Origin: Crotophaga sulcirostris
Lineage: Eukaryota; Chordata; Aves; Cuculiformes; Crotophagidae
Direction: 5' to 3'
DNA: 64,000 nt
Assembly: GCA_013397455.1 (NCBI GenBank)
Contig: VYZB01000076.1
Location: 2,749,468-2,813,467 of the forward strand
Shown here: positions 50,327 through 62,695 of the stretch, one piece after another
How positions within the stretch are numbered: the first letter of the stretch is position 1
Layout: each line of letters starts with the position of its first letter
The notes under the pieces: generated by a model
What the model was told of the DNA's origin: nothing
Database searches by the model: none
What the model saw: the letters and a program-made list of their open reading frames with translations, nothing else
Position numbers and translations under genes: made by a program

Positions 50327-51294
50327 CCTCTGTAAAAAGTACATATGATACAAGACACAAGTGAAGGCAATTGATTTAGGGCAAGTATAGGCTTCTCAGC
50401 AAATTACCATTTTCTTTTAGCAGTTATCCAAGGCTCTGTAACTTTGGATCCCTAACACAAAAGTTTTCCCCGTTAAATATAACTGTACAGATAGAGCCAA
50501 GGTGAGTTACATTTGTGCCTACATTAGGATGTGCATTCATTCCATTCCTTTCATTGGTCAAATAAAATAATCAGAGACAGATTTGAGCATATGAAGTATC
50601 CTTTATGCCATGACCTCTTACCTCAATACAAAGAATGAATTTGAGGCTGGAATTGCTCTAAACATACGGCCATCTGAATTAAACCAGGATATCCCACCTG
50701 TTTAGAAAAGTATGGCTACTAGCAGACATTGTGAAAAGGAACAGCCACTAAGGTGTCCTCTGCCTTACCAAGGCCCTTTGTGTGGTCATCAGGTATGTTC
50801 CTGTTATCTTCATTGATGTCTTTTCCTTTCACGGAGCTATGGTTTCCATGATACCAAATGACAACAAACCGAACATCATAATAAAGATTCAGGTTGAAAA
50901 GAACTTACTTCATGATGCTCTTTTGAAGGATTTGTGCTTTTCAACTAATAGGCTCTACACAAAGCTGCCCAGCATTCTTAAAACTAAAAAACTTCTCATG
51001 CTGAATTTACTCAGGTATTTACATATTTAGAGAAGACAGTAAGGAAAAACAGCAGTGGACTCTCTGAACCAAGTCAGAGTATTTCTCCTGATGATGAAAG
51101 TTGATTACAGCTGTGTGAAATCTTTTTCTTAGGATATTGTCTTGTGAGAAGTAGAAGCACCTGGTGTGTCATTTTCACTCCCCTTTGTCTCCTTCAAAAA
51201 GATCATCAGGTAGTTTTAGGGAACCTTATTGTTCTTACAAAGTCGAAGGGAGCAAACAAAATGACTCAGTTCATCTGTATAATTTATTATTTTC

Positions 51295-51480
51295 TTGGCT
51301 TCCAGCATTTCCTCCCTTGTTAATTTTTTCCTGAATAATTTTAAACTTTCTCATCTCAGTTCATATGGGAACATTTCCATAGTAATTTTGATCATGTCTG
51401 TCTGGAGTGTTTTTCATTTTGTATTTTTTTTCAGTTGTTCGTGCCAGAGATGCATGCAACATCCAACATACAGCATATGA
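51295..51480 (-). mobile_element. Ancient CR1/L3-like LINE fragment, reverse orientation
   Basis: The plus strand carries, in order, TCATATGGGAACATTTCCAT, TTTTGATCATGTCTGTCTGG, a T-rich 'cattttgtatttttttt' part and GTGCCAGAGATGCATGCAAC. This parallels the antisense text 'catatggaa...ttccatacccctaatcatttttgttgcccttctctg...gtgaccagaactgcatgcagtattcca' that I associate with old reptile LINEs. The fragment is heavily diverged and recognised from memory rather than alignment. It may belong to the same family as 5200-5610 and 15062-15500. Confidence 0.4.
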
Positions 51481-54400
51481 CAGAGTTTTCTACCTGCAAT
51501 AAAGGAAAAGAGCAATCAGTAGCTTCATTGCAGCTAAACACTGGATTTTATAGAAACATATATGCGTAGATAATTGTATCAAGTATCACAAGTGTTTCTG
51601 TATGAAGGCCTATTTTTCATGTTTAGTAAAATAGCCAGACTGGTATCTGCTCATGAGCCAAGTCACACACTTTTTTTTTCTATTGTGAACAAGAAAGCGC
51701 TTACAAACAAAGATTTAATTCTTTAGCTGAATAAATAGTTTCTTGGCAGTGATTATAAGGGGCGGAAAATGCCTATTATGTTTTGATTATAATTATAATT
51801 ATCACTGAATCGACGACTTCAATAGCAAGGACTGGTATTTTTTAATAATAAAGAGCTGAAATTTTAGCCTTGAGCAGTTGTCCACCCTGGACTGCAGAAA
51901 TGTATGGAATATACAGGTAATGAAAATGTATTTCTGCATTGCCACTATTACTGTATAGTTCGGGGGAAGGAAATATGCCTATAAATGAGAAAGTTTCTTA
52001 TAGCAAATACATAATTCAATACATTTCAGTGTTAATGTTGTTTCCAAATTATCTAGGGATGGCATCTTGGGATGTTTTTTGAAAAATTACCCATTTTAGC
52101 AAATCCACCACGATATGAGGATGGATAACATTGGTTATGCAAGTAACTCATTGAAATCCAATTTATTAGTCTAATAAGTTGCATGCTATTCCTCCTATTT
52201 CCTGACTGGAAGCAAGTATCTCCTGGAATCAGAGTTGTCTGTAGCAGAAATTCACTTTTTGCCTGTTTTAAAATGTACTGGTTTCAGTAACAGTTGCCAC
52301 TGACTGTCTTGAAAGAACATTCAAGGAAAATAAACATGACAGGAGCAATAAACCAGCAAAGCTGTTCTGACCAGGTACTTGGAAAGAATACATTAAGGTA
52401 TTCCCTTATTTCTCTTTTGGTCATCCCTCTACCTGTTGTACTCTTTCACACCCAGTTGTCCAGCCACCCAATGGAATGCAAGTAAGATCAGTCTGGCAGA
52501 TCTGGTCCATTCCTGTGGGCATAGCAACTTTCAATAACCCAAACGGTATGAGGAAATGGTCAAGACTGATAACTGGCTATCATTATGGCAAATATTAGTG
52601 GATGTCCCTTGAAGGCAATGTTTCAAGTCCAGCAAACTCGCATTCTTTAGTGTGTTTCTGTCAACTAGCCCTATAGCTGTCGCATCTGAGATGCTGCAGC
52701 GTTGTCACATCCTTACTGATGGCTTTTAGAAATACTACATTCTGAAACAGCTTGAGAAGTATCCAGGAAAGCTGGGAACCCCAGGAAATGCATTAATTCT
52801 TTGTCTCTCCTTTAAACCGACATCGGATCGACATTAAAAACAACACTCTTCCTGCAGACAAAGTGTTAGATTGTGGCCTCAAGCCATGACCATCATTGGC
52901 TATAGAGCAGAGAAGAAGCAGCACGTGTAGACTGGGAAGCTGTGTTATTAAAGGAATCTGATCAGCTGAGCCAATATGTCTCTTGGAGATTCAGAGCAGA
53001 ACATAGAAGAATGCTCTGTGCCAAATCACTCATTACCTCACACCTACCCCATCTCACCAGACCTCTTTTAGGAAACAACAGAAACAGCAGTGCTACTACC
53101 CTCGTGGATTTATACTTGGATGCTGCACAAAGTCCTTACCATAATGCTTTCTCAGAGCTAACAAGGGTTTTGCAACAAGCCCCAGGAGATGGAAGGACTA
53201 TTTGCATCTCCTCTCTCTCTATTGTGCCCCCTCATGCATATCTACATGCGCAATCAGGTCTTTATTTAATGGGACTTGAATTTATATCACATTAGAGCAG
53301 TGTGTGGTTTGTACAGAAAGTGATAATACAGATTTAATTAGTTTGATCTTGCTTTTGTTCTAAAATTGAGTAAGTTTAAATTATTGTGACATTTCTTCTC
53401 TATTTGCTTTGCATGTATCATAAATAATACTACAATAAGTTTTCAAATGTCTTTTCTGGTAGCTATTAAGCTAAGAAGCAAAATGGGAGTGCTCAGTGGA
53501 AGACTAACAATAACTTCATTGTTAAAGTACATTTAATTCCAAACAAATCTGAAATCTAGATGACTTTACAAATTTTAATCCTTTCACCCATCCCAGAAAT
53601 GCTGACACTTTTTGTATATGGCTGTTGTTTAACAGTCCAGAAATACACAAGATAGGAATCCACTTACCCTTACCTAGTCAGCCAAAAGTTAAGCATGTAG
53701 TCTAGACTAGTTGTGCCAGCTCCTCTTAGTGAAAAGCTAATCTAACTCACCATCTACCTCTGTGATCAGCTGAGCTAATCCAAAGGAAAGGGCAGGAACA
53801 CTCAGTCAGGATCAGAGAAATGTGGTAAGGCTCTTTTTCAGGACAATATGATTGTGAGATAGTTTAAGCCAACTCTAAAAATCTCACCTGGTTTTTATAG
53901 CTAAAGAAGCCCCTTTTCAGCTTTGCCTTTTTTCCCCCTTACAAGATCCTTATATCTAACTCTACAAATTAAGGCAAGAAAATATAAGGCAGGTCACCTG
54001 AGAAGCATGACATTTATAAAAACAACATTGTGTTTCCTTGCACATAGGAAGAAACAAAGATGTGTTATAAATGTTATGTTGCTCAACATAACAGAGAGGA
54101 TGTTAGCTAGCTGGGAAGATTTCAATACACGCAGTAGAATCAAACAGAAAGCAGGCAAATCAAGAAAAAGTTAAAGAAAAGATGAGATATTCTGAGAAGA
54201 GTTAAAATGAACAAAGCTGAAATTAAATTAATCCCTTTGAACCAAAAAACTTTCTGCCCTCCAAATGTGCTCCAGCATATCTCTGTTTCCATATTGTAAC
54301 AATGGGGAATTTCAGTCACCTGTGTTGCACCTAAAGGATAAGCAATTACGAAAAAGCATGTGCAGACCCATTAAGACTCAGCAGCATGTTTTCTTTGCCT

Positions 54401-57400
54401 GGGTAAAGCCAATCCAGGGCTACTGCAGGGCTACAGGGAAGGAAGAAAGGGTTATTGTCAGCCATCCCATTAACATTCAATTTGTCATTCTTAGGGAAGA
54501 CGTTGTACTCTCAAAATAGGCTGATTACTGCAAATTGAAGAAGCTGATTAAAAATTCTCTAAAATTTTGGCATGAACTTTGACACAAAATAAAAAACCTA
54601 AAACTTAAGGCAAAGACTAAAGATACCTGAGAAGAAAATAGAGAAAATGCAAGTCTGAAAAACCCCACAAAGGTAATCTAGAGATTCAATATGATTTAAA
54701 ATAGCAAGGGAGTCAGACTGGTTTCGGAAAATAAGTATCCAATCTGGAGGAGTTCTGTAGGAAAGAGCTCAGTGAAAGGTCAATGAGAATGTAACTGAAA
54801 AAGAATAAAGAAGAACTCGATGCACTAAACTCAAAGTCTAAATACATATACAGTTTATTTAGTTATAGCCAATACAAGGCAGTGTTTACCTAAAAACACT
54901 GTGTAAAGAAACTACAGGAAAAAAACCCTCTTGTTTTCTTTATCTTCATGAAAAAATTTGGAGGCATGTATCAGACATAATTCATTCAGTTATTTGAAGA
55001 GACAGACTGCTGGGAGATTAAGCTAAACCTAAATTAAAAAAAAAGGAATATTTTTACAGGCTTAAAATCAGGACTTTGAGGGTTTGAAGTTTCTGTTCAT
55101 TTGCTTAGGCACTGAATTCAGATGTCAGTAATGAAGTTTTTCTAACTTGCTTCTAATGCTGCTGGCAGTTCTCTCTTTATCTATGTTTCTTTCCACATCT
55201 TTGCCTGGACAACCCTTTCTCCTTTCCTTGGTGAGTCTACTCTGTACCTTGTTCCTTTTCTCCCTACCACTTAGCTTTGAAGCTACCTCCTTGGGGATGT
55301 AAATCTGATGTTCTTAATAAATAAAGTCTAGCATTCTGTGAAACTCACGTGCCTTTGGGTTTCACCACAGACTCAGATCATGGTCAAAGTTTTTCTTAGA
55401 TTCATTAACCTTTTTACAGGGACTTGTTCCTTTCAAAAAAAACCCAAACCACTGCTTACTTTCATTATCAAGGACCACAGGAACCCAATGGCTTCATGAC
55501 ATTTTCATAGCAAACAGTTTGTAGCAATAGTTTCTAAATTTAAATTATCTACAAGCCTTGTAGGAAATTCTGGAGATGTGCATACATGCAAATCATATAC
55601 AGAAAAACTTTCTGGTTACATATGACATATCTCTTACATTTGTCTTGTTTTAGCCTTAGGTCTTGTATTATCTGTAGTATTGTACAAGTTTTAACTTACC
55701 TTTAGCAATTTTGCTCAAAGCTCTCTCTCCTACAGTACAAATGTTGTCATGAGGTTTCATTTTATCTGCTGTATGCACACATTTTGCCACTTTTGGTGTA
55801 TCTTTCTTAATCAGCTATTCCAATAACTACAGTATCATTTATGTCTGACTCATTAACCATGCAGTCATTCCTGTTTCACTTGGTTTTGCTCTTAGTAAAA
55901 AAATGTTTTATCAAAATGGTAAAGCTGAACAAATAATTTACATCAAACAGTTTATCTTCCTTCTCCTCCTGGGAAACCTATGACCAGATTGCACTTATTG
56001 CTCAAGTATTAATTATTTATACTTTTTCAACACTGACTAATTCACTTCTTACTATACGGATTACAGATATCCTAAACAGAAATTAACTTCCTTCACTCTA
56101 TAAGTAGTTAGTGAGGTCAAGTTGCTTTGTTTCTGATCCCTGGGCCATGTTACACACAAGCATTCTTTACTTAGAAAAATGAAAATACCAGTGCCAGTAA
56201 AGCGGACAGCCCTTGAGTGTTTGCAGAAAAGCACACACCTATGTCTTTCCAGGTAAATGGATTGTGTTTTGGTTAACATTTTCATTCATGTTTATTTTGT
56301 CAGGTTATGAGGATGTTAACAGTGCAGCGGGGAAGTGAGGCTTTGTTTTGTACATTGATGCTATTTTGAGCATTTGCAAAAAGTCTAAGCTACACAAAAT
56401 TCAAGATCCAGCATCTCCCGAATGGGAGCCTCAGATGTCCACCCTCCCTCAAAAAAGTGCAGTGAAATCAAGGTCAAGCTATGGGTGCTTGTTCAGGAAA
56501 CTCCAGGTTGAAACCATGGCATATCTGCCTTCAGACAAGACCATCATCTGCCTCCACTGTTCTTGAACAAGACCATCAGTGGCGTTAATTCACCCCATCC
56601 TCCTCTACTGACTTCCCAGGAGGAAGGCACCAATGCCTCCTCAGTGGTTCACCTGGAGGCAGCATACCAGGAAAACTGCTTCGGCCTACTTGTGAGCAAG
56701 TCAGAAAAGAGCCTGGATGTTTGTAAACTCAGCTAGATCTCCCTCCCATCAACTGCAGAGAGGAGTCTGGGGTGCCCCTCTCAAAGCACTACCCTGAATA
56801 TCCCCCTGGTGGGGGTCAGTCTGTCTATCATAGATGAAGTATTGGGCTTTTCTCAGCCTCTCGTTTTCATGAAGACCAAGCAAACTGCATCCTCTAAAGA
56901 GAAAAACTGTCTTGTGTATGTGCTGTGAGGAGCAGTTTAATTAGTCTTAAGATAGTTGTTTAAAAGGAAGAAAAATCTGGTCACAGTAAACACCTACAAG
57001 ATGCTGGATCTTATCTTGAAAGAGGCTGAATCTCTATTTGTCTGAAGTCTGCAGAAACATATGTAACAAACATAATGATTTTAAAGGTGATTAACAGCAC
57101 CGAGCTCTTCAGAACTGAACTCCCTCACCCAGGCCCATCCTCAGGGCCTGGTATCCTCTTGACTCACTCTTCAGGCTGCAGGCTCCTCTATTAGGAATTA
57201 AGGGGATATTAGACCTGTAGTTGGCATAGAAACAATTTGAAAACTCCTGACAGGGCACTCTTCTGCCTCTCAGAGTGGATTTGCACTGCTCAGCTAATGA
57301 GCTAGTAAAATTTCAAAGCCTAATAACAAAAGAGGGTGAAGGCAGAACTATAACCCTCGTCAACAACAGGTGTAGGAACCGACACCACTTCCATCTTTAA

Positions 57401-60400
57401 AACTGAGGCTTCTTTTGTTACATGGGTTAGCCCTGAAAAAAACCATGGATTTTCATCACTCATCCTCAGCTTCCATGGAAGCTTTAAGGTCTGCAGGTGG
57501 CCAGGCAGTGGGCAGGTTCACACAGGGGTGGGTCTTCTTTGACAAGGGTCCTTATTTTATAGCTGCCATCTCTTAAGAGGGTAACACATGATCCTGCCAC
57601 CAGCCTCTTAAGTCAGTAGTCATTATCATCATAACATAAAAATTATGTCTCTGAGGGAGCTGTGCCTTCTGTTAGCACCCCTGTTGTCTGTGGTAGTGAA
57701 TCTGAACGGGTATTTCTATTGAGCTGTTTCATGGGTTTGGCTCACCCAAGTTGGCAGAACAGTAAGAGAAATTAATGCATCTGGGTCTGTGATCTGCATC
57801 TAGAACTCCTTCAGGTCCCATCCCAGCATACAACAGACAGGAGAAAATTATATTACATGCTTGATAATTTATTCTAGGAAAACGTTTTGAGTGGAAACAA
57901 TCAGTAAGAGTTTTGTCTTCCTTATTCAGCAGTTATGTATTCTCTGTTCTCTGCAGAACATGGTAATATTGTGGGGTGATTTCCTCACTATGAGCTTATA
58001 AAAATACCATTCTGATTTGTTGTAGTTGGAGTGGCTCTGCCGGGAACCCTTCCAAAGCAGTCGAATACCTACATGGACTGACTTGGCTGCCTGGCTTACT
58101 ACATGCACTCTAAATATGGCAGGGTGAGATGTATTAGAACATACCAGCCTAGTCACCATCTCCCCGCTCTTGTACTCTTCATAGTAAAATCAATGCACAT
58201 TGTGCTCTCAGGGTGGGGCTATTTTTAGGTGTTATTTTTCCACTCAGTCTGCAGCTGTTTTCAGTCACAAGCTTCTTTAACTAAAACAAATACACAGTCC
58301 TTGGCAAAGAAGAGGTTGTTAAGAGGATAGAAGTGTGCACATGAATCTTGTGCCTGCCTCACGGAGTTTTACGTAGGGAGGGTCAGAGGGGAGCAAAGAG
58401 GACCCTGATGTCCCAGGAAGCCAGGGCCAACACTCAACATAGTGATTAGCCCTACCTTGAGCCCTCTTCTAGAATGATTGATGAAGGCCAGGCTTCTCAG
58501 GGCAGAAGAATGTGGGAGGAGAAAAGCTGGAAGGCTACCAGACTCAGCATTATCCGCAACACCTCCCTGAAAGATACACACAGTCACAGACATTGCTGAG
58601 CCTTTTGCCTTTAGTATGCACAAGATCCTTCAGCAGCATATGTAATCCCATCAGCCCTTGTCATTTCCTCTTTCCTTTTCTATCTTGGGGAATGGAGAGA
58701 ATTGAAAGAATGGGAAGAGTTATCACATGAGATGCCTCAGAATCAGTTAATCTCTGAGCAGGAGCTCTTACTTTTGGAGCATGCTCTTCAAAGCATGAGG
58801 GCTGAGCTTCCCTTCACTTACAGAAAGGAAACTCTGCTTTATTATTTCTTCCTTGCTTCTCCCACTTGGCCCCAAGGCAGCAGTGGAAGCACATAAAGCC
58901 AGAGCTGCAACTCACTCTGTCTTCAGTGTAGGAACAGCTTGGCTTGTTAGCTAGGAACAGTAGAGAGCAAATTAATCCAACTGTGTCTTGTTTGGTAAGA
59001 TGAGGTTAATGTCATATAATATGTTTAAAGTCAGCAGGGCATAATAGTAGCCAGACAACTGCTTTTAGTGTTGTTTGTCAGGCTCAAGTGATAGAGAGAA
59101 GTGAAATGGAGTGATCATATTGTCTGAAGCCACTCCAATCCATCACACTGGACATCTTCACTGTCTACTGGAAAAACACATATAGTACTATAAATACCTA
59201 GGTCTTGACATGTTTCTTAATCTTTTAGTGCTGCATATGAGGCATGAACACTGAGAAGCTGTACCTCCTCTCATAAGTTCCTCATGTCATAAAATACCAT
59301 GGTTGTGCCAGTGAACTCGAGGAGATGGGCAGGCAATGTCTTCTTCTCTCCACCATCCCATTCAATTCATCTGAGGAATATCACTGAAATAATGGGAATA
59401 GTTTGGTGGAGAGTATGTATTATTCTTGATAGCAAATGTTGGAGGAATTGGGAACTCACATTATAAATCCCATCTGATTTCCTTAATTTAGCACAAGGCA
59501 CACTTCTTACATGGAATAAGGATCAGAGTGTCTTGCAGATATCATACTGTTTATAAACCTTCACTCTGTGATACAGGCCCTTCACTGTGAGTCTGATGCA
59601 AGTAAAACAAGCATAGTTTTAGCTCTCTCTGTTTTCCCTAGGCAGTGTACTTACTAGTGTCACTACATAAAAAGTTAACAAGCTATGGTGGTAATTAGAA
59701 AAAGCTGCAACATAAGAGTCATCTATACTCGTCTCTTGACTCACATTGTTGAAAAATCAGCTTTTGGTAGAGTTTGCTGTTTCGTTGTTTAATATGGAAA
59801 CTTTCTCACACTGTTCTCACACTATCCATTAGGAGAAATGCTGCCATGCTCCACGTGGACTGTCTAAACCACAGGTGTGAACTGCCTTGTGCTATGCTAT
59901 CAAGTTTTTCACCAGGTTTTGTATGAAAAGCAAACAAAGACACTTCTTCATGAAATCAGAAGTGCCTGGATTATAATTTACATGTGTGAGTTTCCTTCTT
60001 TTTATTAAAATTAAGTTTGCTCATTTGCCATTTTCAAGCTAGTTTGAAATGAGGATCACCTTGTATCCTAGGAAACACAGTGAGAATTTTATATGTGATC
60101 ACATTTTTATCCATGTTATGAAAAAAGCAGATGGTAATTAGGTGCATTATTCATAGGAAAGCTTGTTGAGCGCAGTGTCTGTATGGTTCCAGCTTCTGTT
60201 AGAACTTGTTTGGAAGAACTACTTCATACCTTTCAATTGCCCCTCATTAAGTGTAATAATTACTCTTCTGTGGCCCCAGTGTGCTTTAATTTGTGCAAAA
60301 CAGTATACACGATATTATTTAGAAAAAAACAGCGAATTTCTGGGGTCCCTTTCATTCTGCTTGACATCTTTCTGTGTGATCTTTCTGCCCATCCAAATTC

Positions 60401-60842
60401 ATTATTATTTATTGCAGCTGTGAATGTGCCTTGTAAGAGACCACTTGGCAGAGGGAGAGGTGCGTGCCTGTCATGTTTCAGGGACAGCACCTGAGCCATT
60501 AGGAGACACCAATTCACCCACCTAGGTAGATAAAAGGATGCTGAGGGCAGACTTAGAGGCTGCGCCAGTTTGCATAAGAAGGGCAGATGTCAGGATTCCT
60601 GTACCTCCAAGTTTCCACCATGGAGGAGAGTGCCAGAGCAGAAAAGGCATAACCACGCTGCAACAACAACAAAGTGTCTGCACTAGGATTTCTGTTAGCT
60701 CAGCGTTGCCTGCATATAGGCAAATAGATATATCTCTATTTAGGCGAGTCCTAAATCATACACAGCAGGGTGACAAGAGGTTACCAGATAGCTGGTTGAC
60801 TAGCCAGAAATTTTCTGGACCCCTCCAGGGACCCTCCCTTAC
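51481..60842. other. Non-coding DNA, no gene recognised
   Basis: Mostly unique sequence. The region 51715-51845 holds tandem TAATTA homeodomain-type cores, including a 14-bp palindrome at 51789-51802. An open frame of 117 codons (52942-53295, plus) has no domain. I found no transposon, RNA gene or convincing exon, and only short homopolymer runs. Confidence 0.42.
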
Positions 60843-61049
60843 CTCCTGCTGTAGGAGTCCAAATTAAGATAGCTTCTTGGGACCCAGAGAATCCAGGGCA
60901 GTAAAATCCCTTTGCAGAGACTGTAATAGTGACATCCTTAATTTCTGAGTCTGACTTCCTCACAAACTGGGCAGTCCCTTCAGTACATGTACAAAAACTG
61001 TGTTCTACAAAGCTAGTAAAAAGGCAGACACTAATACCTGTGACTTTTG
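60843..61049 (-). other. Candidate exon, symmetric 1-1 phase (unrecognised protein)
   Basis: On the minus strand, CTTCCTTTTAG precedes 61049 and CAGGAG/GTAAGG ends the block at 60843, both good splice-site matches. The 207-nt interval is open in one frame. It enters with two bases completing a codon and leaves one base, so it is phase 1-1, the class used by many shuffled extracellular modules. The predicted segment has four cysteines; pieces include EHSFCTCTEGTAQF, KDVTITVSAKGFYCPGF and EAILIWTPTAGG. I recognise no family. Against it: another good donor (AAG/GTGAGC) sits only about 48 bases upstream at 61096-61097, too close for both to be used in one transcript. It may be chance. Confidence 0.22.
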
Positions 61050-62398
61050 CTAAAAGGAAGCCTCAGTGACTCTTTAAAAAACACATTTGCTGCTCACCTT
61101 ACAGCAAGATGCTTTCTAGCCCACATCTGAACAGCAATTGCCCAGTGAACATGACTTGCGGTTTGCCTTCCAGTCTGCAATCTCCTGATCCCAAGAAATG
61201 CAGTTGCAAAGCTGCTTCCACTTCCACCTTTGATATTTTCTTGATTGGTTCACAATTTATTTTTCCATATGGATTGGATGCATGGCTAGGGGTCCTTCTG
61301 CAGGAAGGACAGTGGTCGTGCTTGTACTGCCAGATCTCTGCAGCATTCAGCTGAGGTACTGCTGTCACAAAAATCTGACAGCTCTTTGAAGCAAACCAAG
61401 TTGACATAATCCCAGGAGGTCACATTAAGTATATCCAAGAGCTCTGCCAGTAGTTCTTTTAAAAGCTCACTATAGTTCCTGACTTCTCTTTCTTTAGGCA
61501 TTTCAAATGCCACAAAATGTAACCATGGACTTTCTGTCCTAACATTGAGTGTTCACTGTGCCCTGATGATATTAGTGATCCCATATGAATGAGCTGACGC
61601 ACCATCTCTTAACATAACACACCACATCATATCTCTTTGGGGATACAGATACTTCCCTCGCCTCTTTCTGAAACATGAATCTAACACTCGGTTCTTTTTT
61701 CTCAAAAGTCTTCAGTAAACTATCCTCCCCCCGCTCCCCCCAATTAAATTCAGGCTTGCCACTCAAGAAGTAGAAATGTACACAAGAAAATACAGTGGGA
61801 TGATGAACAGAACTGAATTATACCACAGTGACTGGGTGGGATGCCACTTCAAAGCCTGACTGCCATTTTAAAATATCCATCCTGGAGACTCCAGAGCAAC
61901 CGCATGGCTACACATATTTCTCACAGAAGTCCAAGGTTTATCTGCAGCACAGCATTTCCAGTAAACCATACAGTCCTGGCTAAGAAACTACCCCAAACTG
62001 AACAAATGGGACGTAGGACCCACCAGACATGAGTGTCCTTGTTTCTCACTGCAAAAATCTTGTCAGTCTTGCCTAGCCTTGCACTTGGGCTTCCTCCAGA
62101 GACTTCTCTGTAAAAGAAACCCAAGAAGTCCTCACAGATGGCACTCAGACTTGGAGATCTCCATATGGAAAATATTTTTGGAAAGACAAATAACTGTAAC
62201 TGGGTCAGACAAGGAATTTTTTTTCATACTGCCCCTGAAAATAAAGAGGGGCAAGGCTATTGTTCGTCTGCTTATGCTACACATAGGCTTCTGTAGCCTT
62301 TTGAAGCATGTTTAAGTGAGCAAATAAGGATATTCAAGTGCGCATTAATATTTGAATCATGTAAGAAAGTGTGTGTGTTCATGTGTTTAAGAGAGAGG
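61050..62398. other. Uncertain DNA with several minus-strand open frames
   Basis: Minus-strand frames 61286-61513 (with NYSELLKELLAELLDILNVT) and 61099-61407 overlap in different frames, so at most one can be real. No start context, domain or consistent splice structure links them. No transposon is recognised. Confidence 0.3.
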
Positions 62399-62695
62399 TT
62401 ATTTAATCTTATCAAGTAGTGTAGATGTCCCTTTTGTGGTTAGGATATTAGTAGCTTCTACTACATCATCTGCATTTACTTCTGAAGGAATTAATTTCAA
62501 CATTTTCCTTAATGACAAACTAACGCTCTTAACATCTCTCTCCTTTGCAGCAGACAGTGCAAATTGTGTCCTGCAGAAATAGATGGCTTTGTAGTAGCCA
62601 TCAATAAACAAATGCAAGGATCCAAATAAACCTGGTAAAATATACAGTTGACTAAACAACCTATCAGCACATTTGAGACTTTTTGTTCCCTGCAT
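62399..62695 (-). other. Candidate coding or decayed-exon frame (weak)
   Basis: A minus-strand frame of 98 codons has a charged, helix-like second half (for example AAKERDVKSVSLSLRKMLKL, then NADDVVEATNILTTKG). A plausible splice acceptor, CTATTTCTGCAG, lies inside it at about 62575, so a true exon could start at 62574. A second frame just upstream (62664-62885) reads SFESVRTFLSTVSVKELVNI and overlaps it out of frame. I recognise no family with confidence. The helical pattern vaguely recalls adhesion-receptor GAIN subdomain A, which is a guess. There is no consensus donor before the stop. Confidence 0.2.

Larger units (their letters stand above)
45192..51294. other. Non-coding DNA, AT-rich, possible conserved element
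   Basis: The first part holds T/G-rich low-complexity tracts (45300-45360 and 45419-45462). From 45530 to 46000 the sequence is AT-rich, repeat-free and free of obvious decay, with several TAAT-type motifs, and resembles vertebrate conserved non-coding elements. Small duplications occur at 46634-46665 and 50299-50326. No exon or transposon was recognised, and open frames are under 100 codons. Confidence 0.45.

Noticed and set aside
52942..53295. 117-codon plus-strand open frame
   Set aside because: No recognisable motif, no supporting splice sites or neighbouring exons.
61050..61098. Donor AAG/GTGAGC at 61096-61097 as the exon preceding the 60843-61049 candidate
   Set aside because: The implied intron would be about 48 nt, below the usual vertebrate minimum, so the two cannot be consecutive exons.
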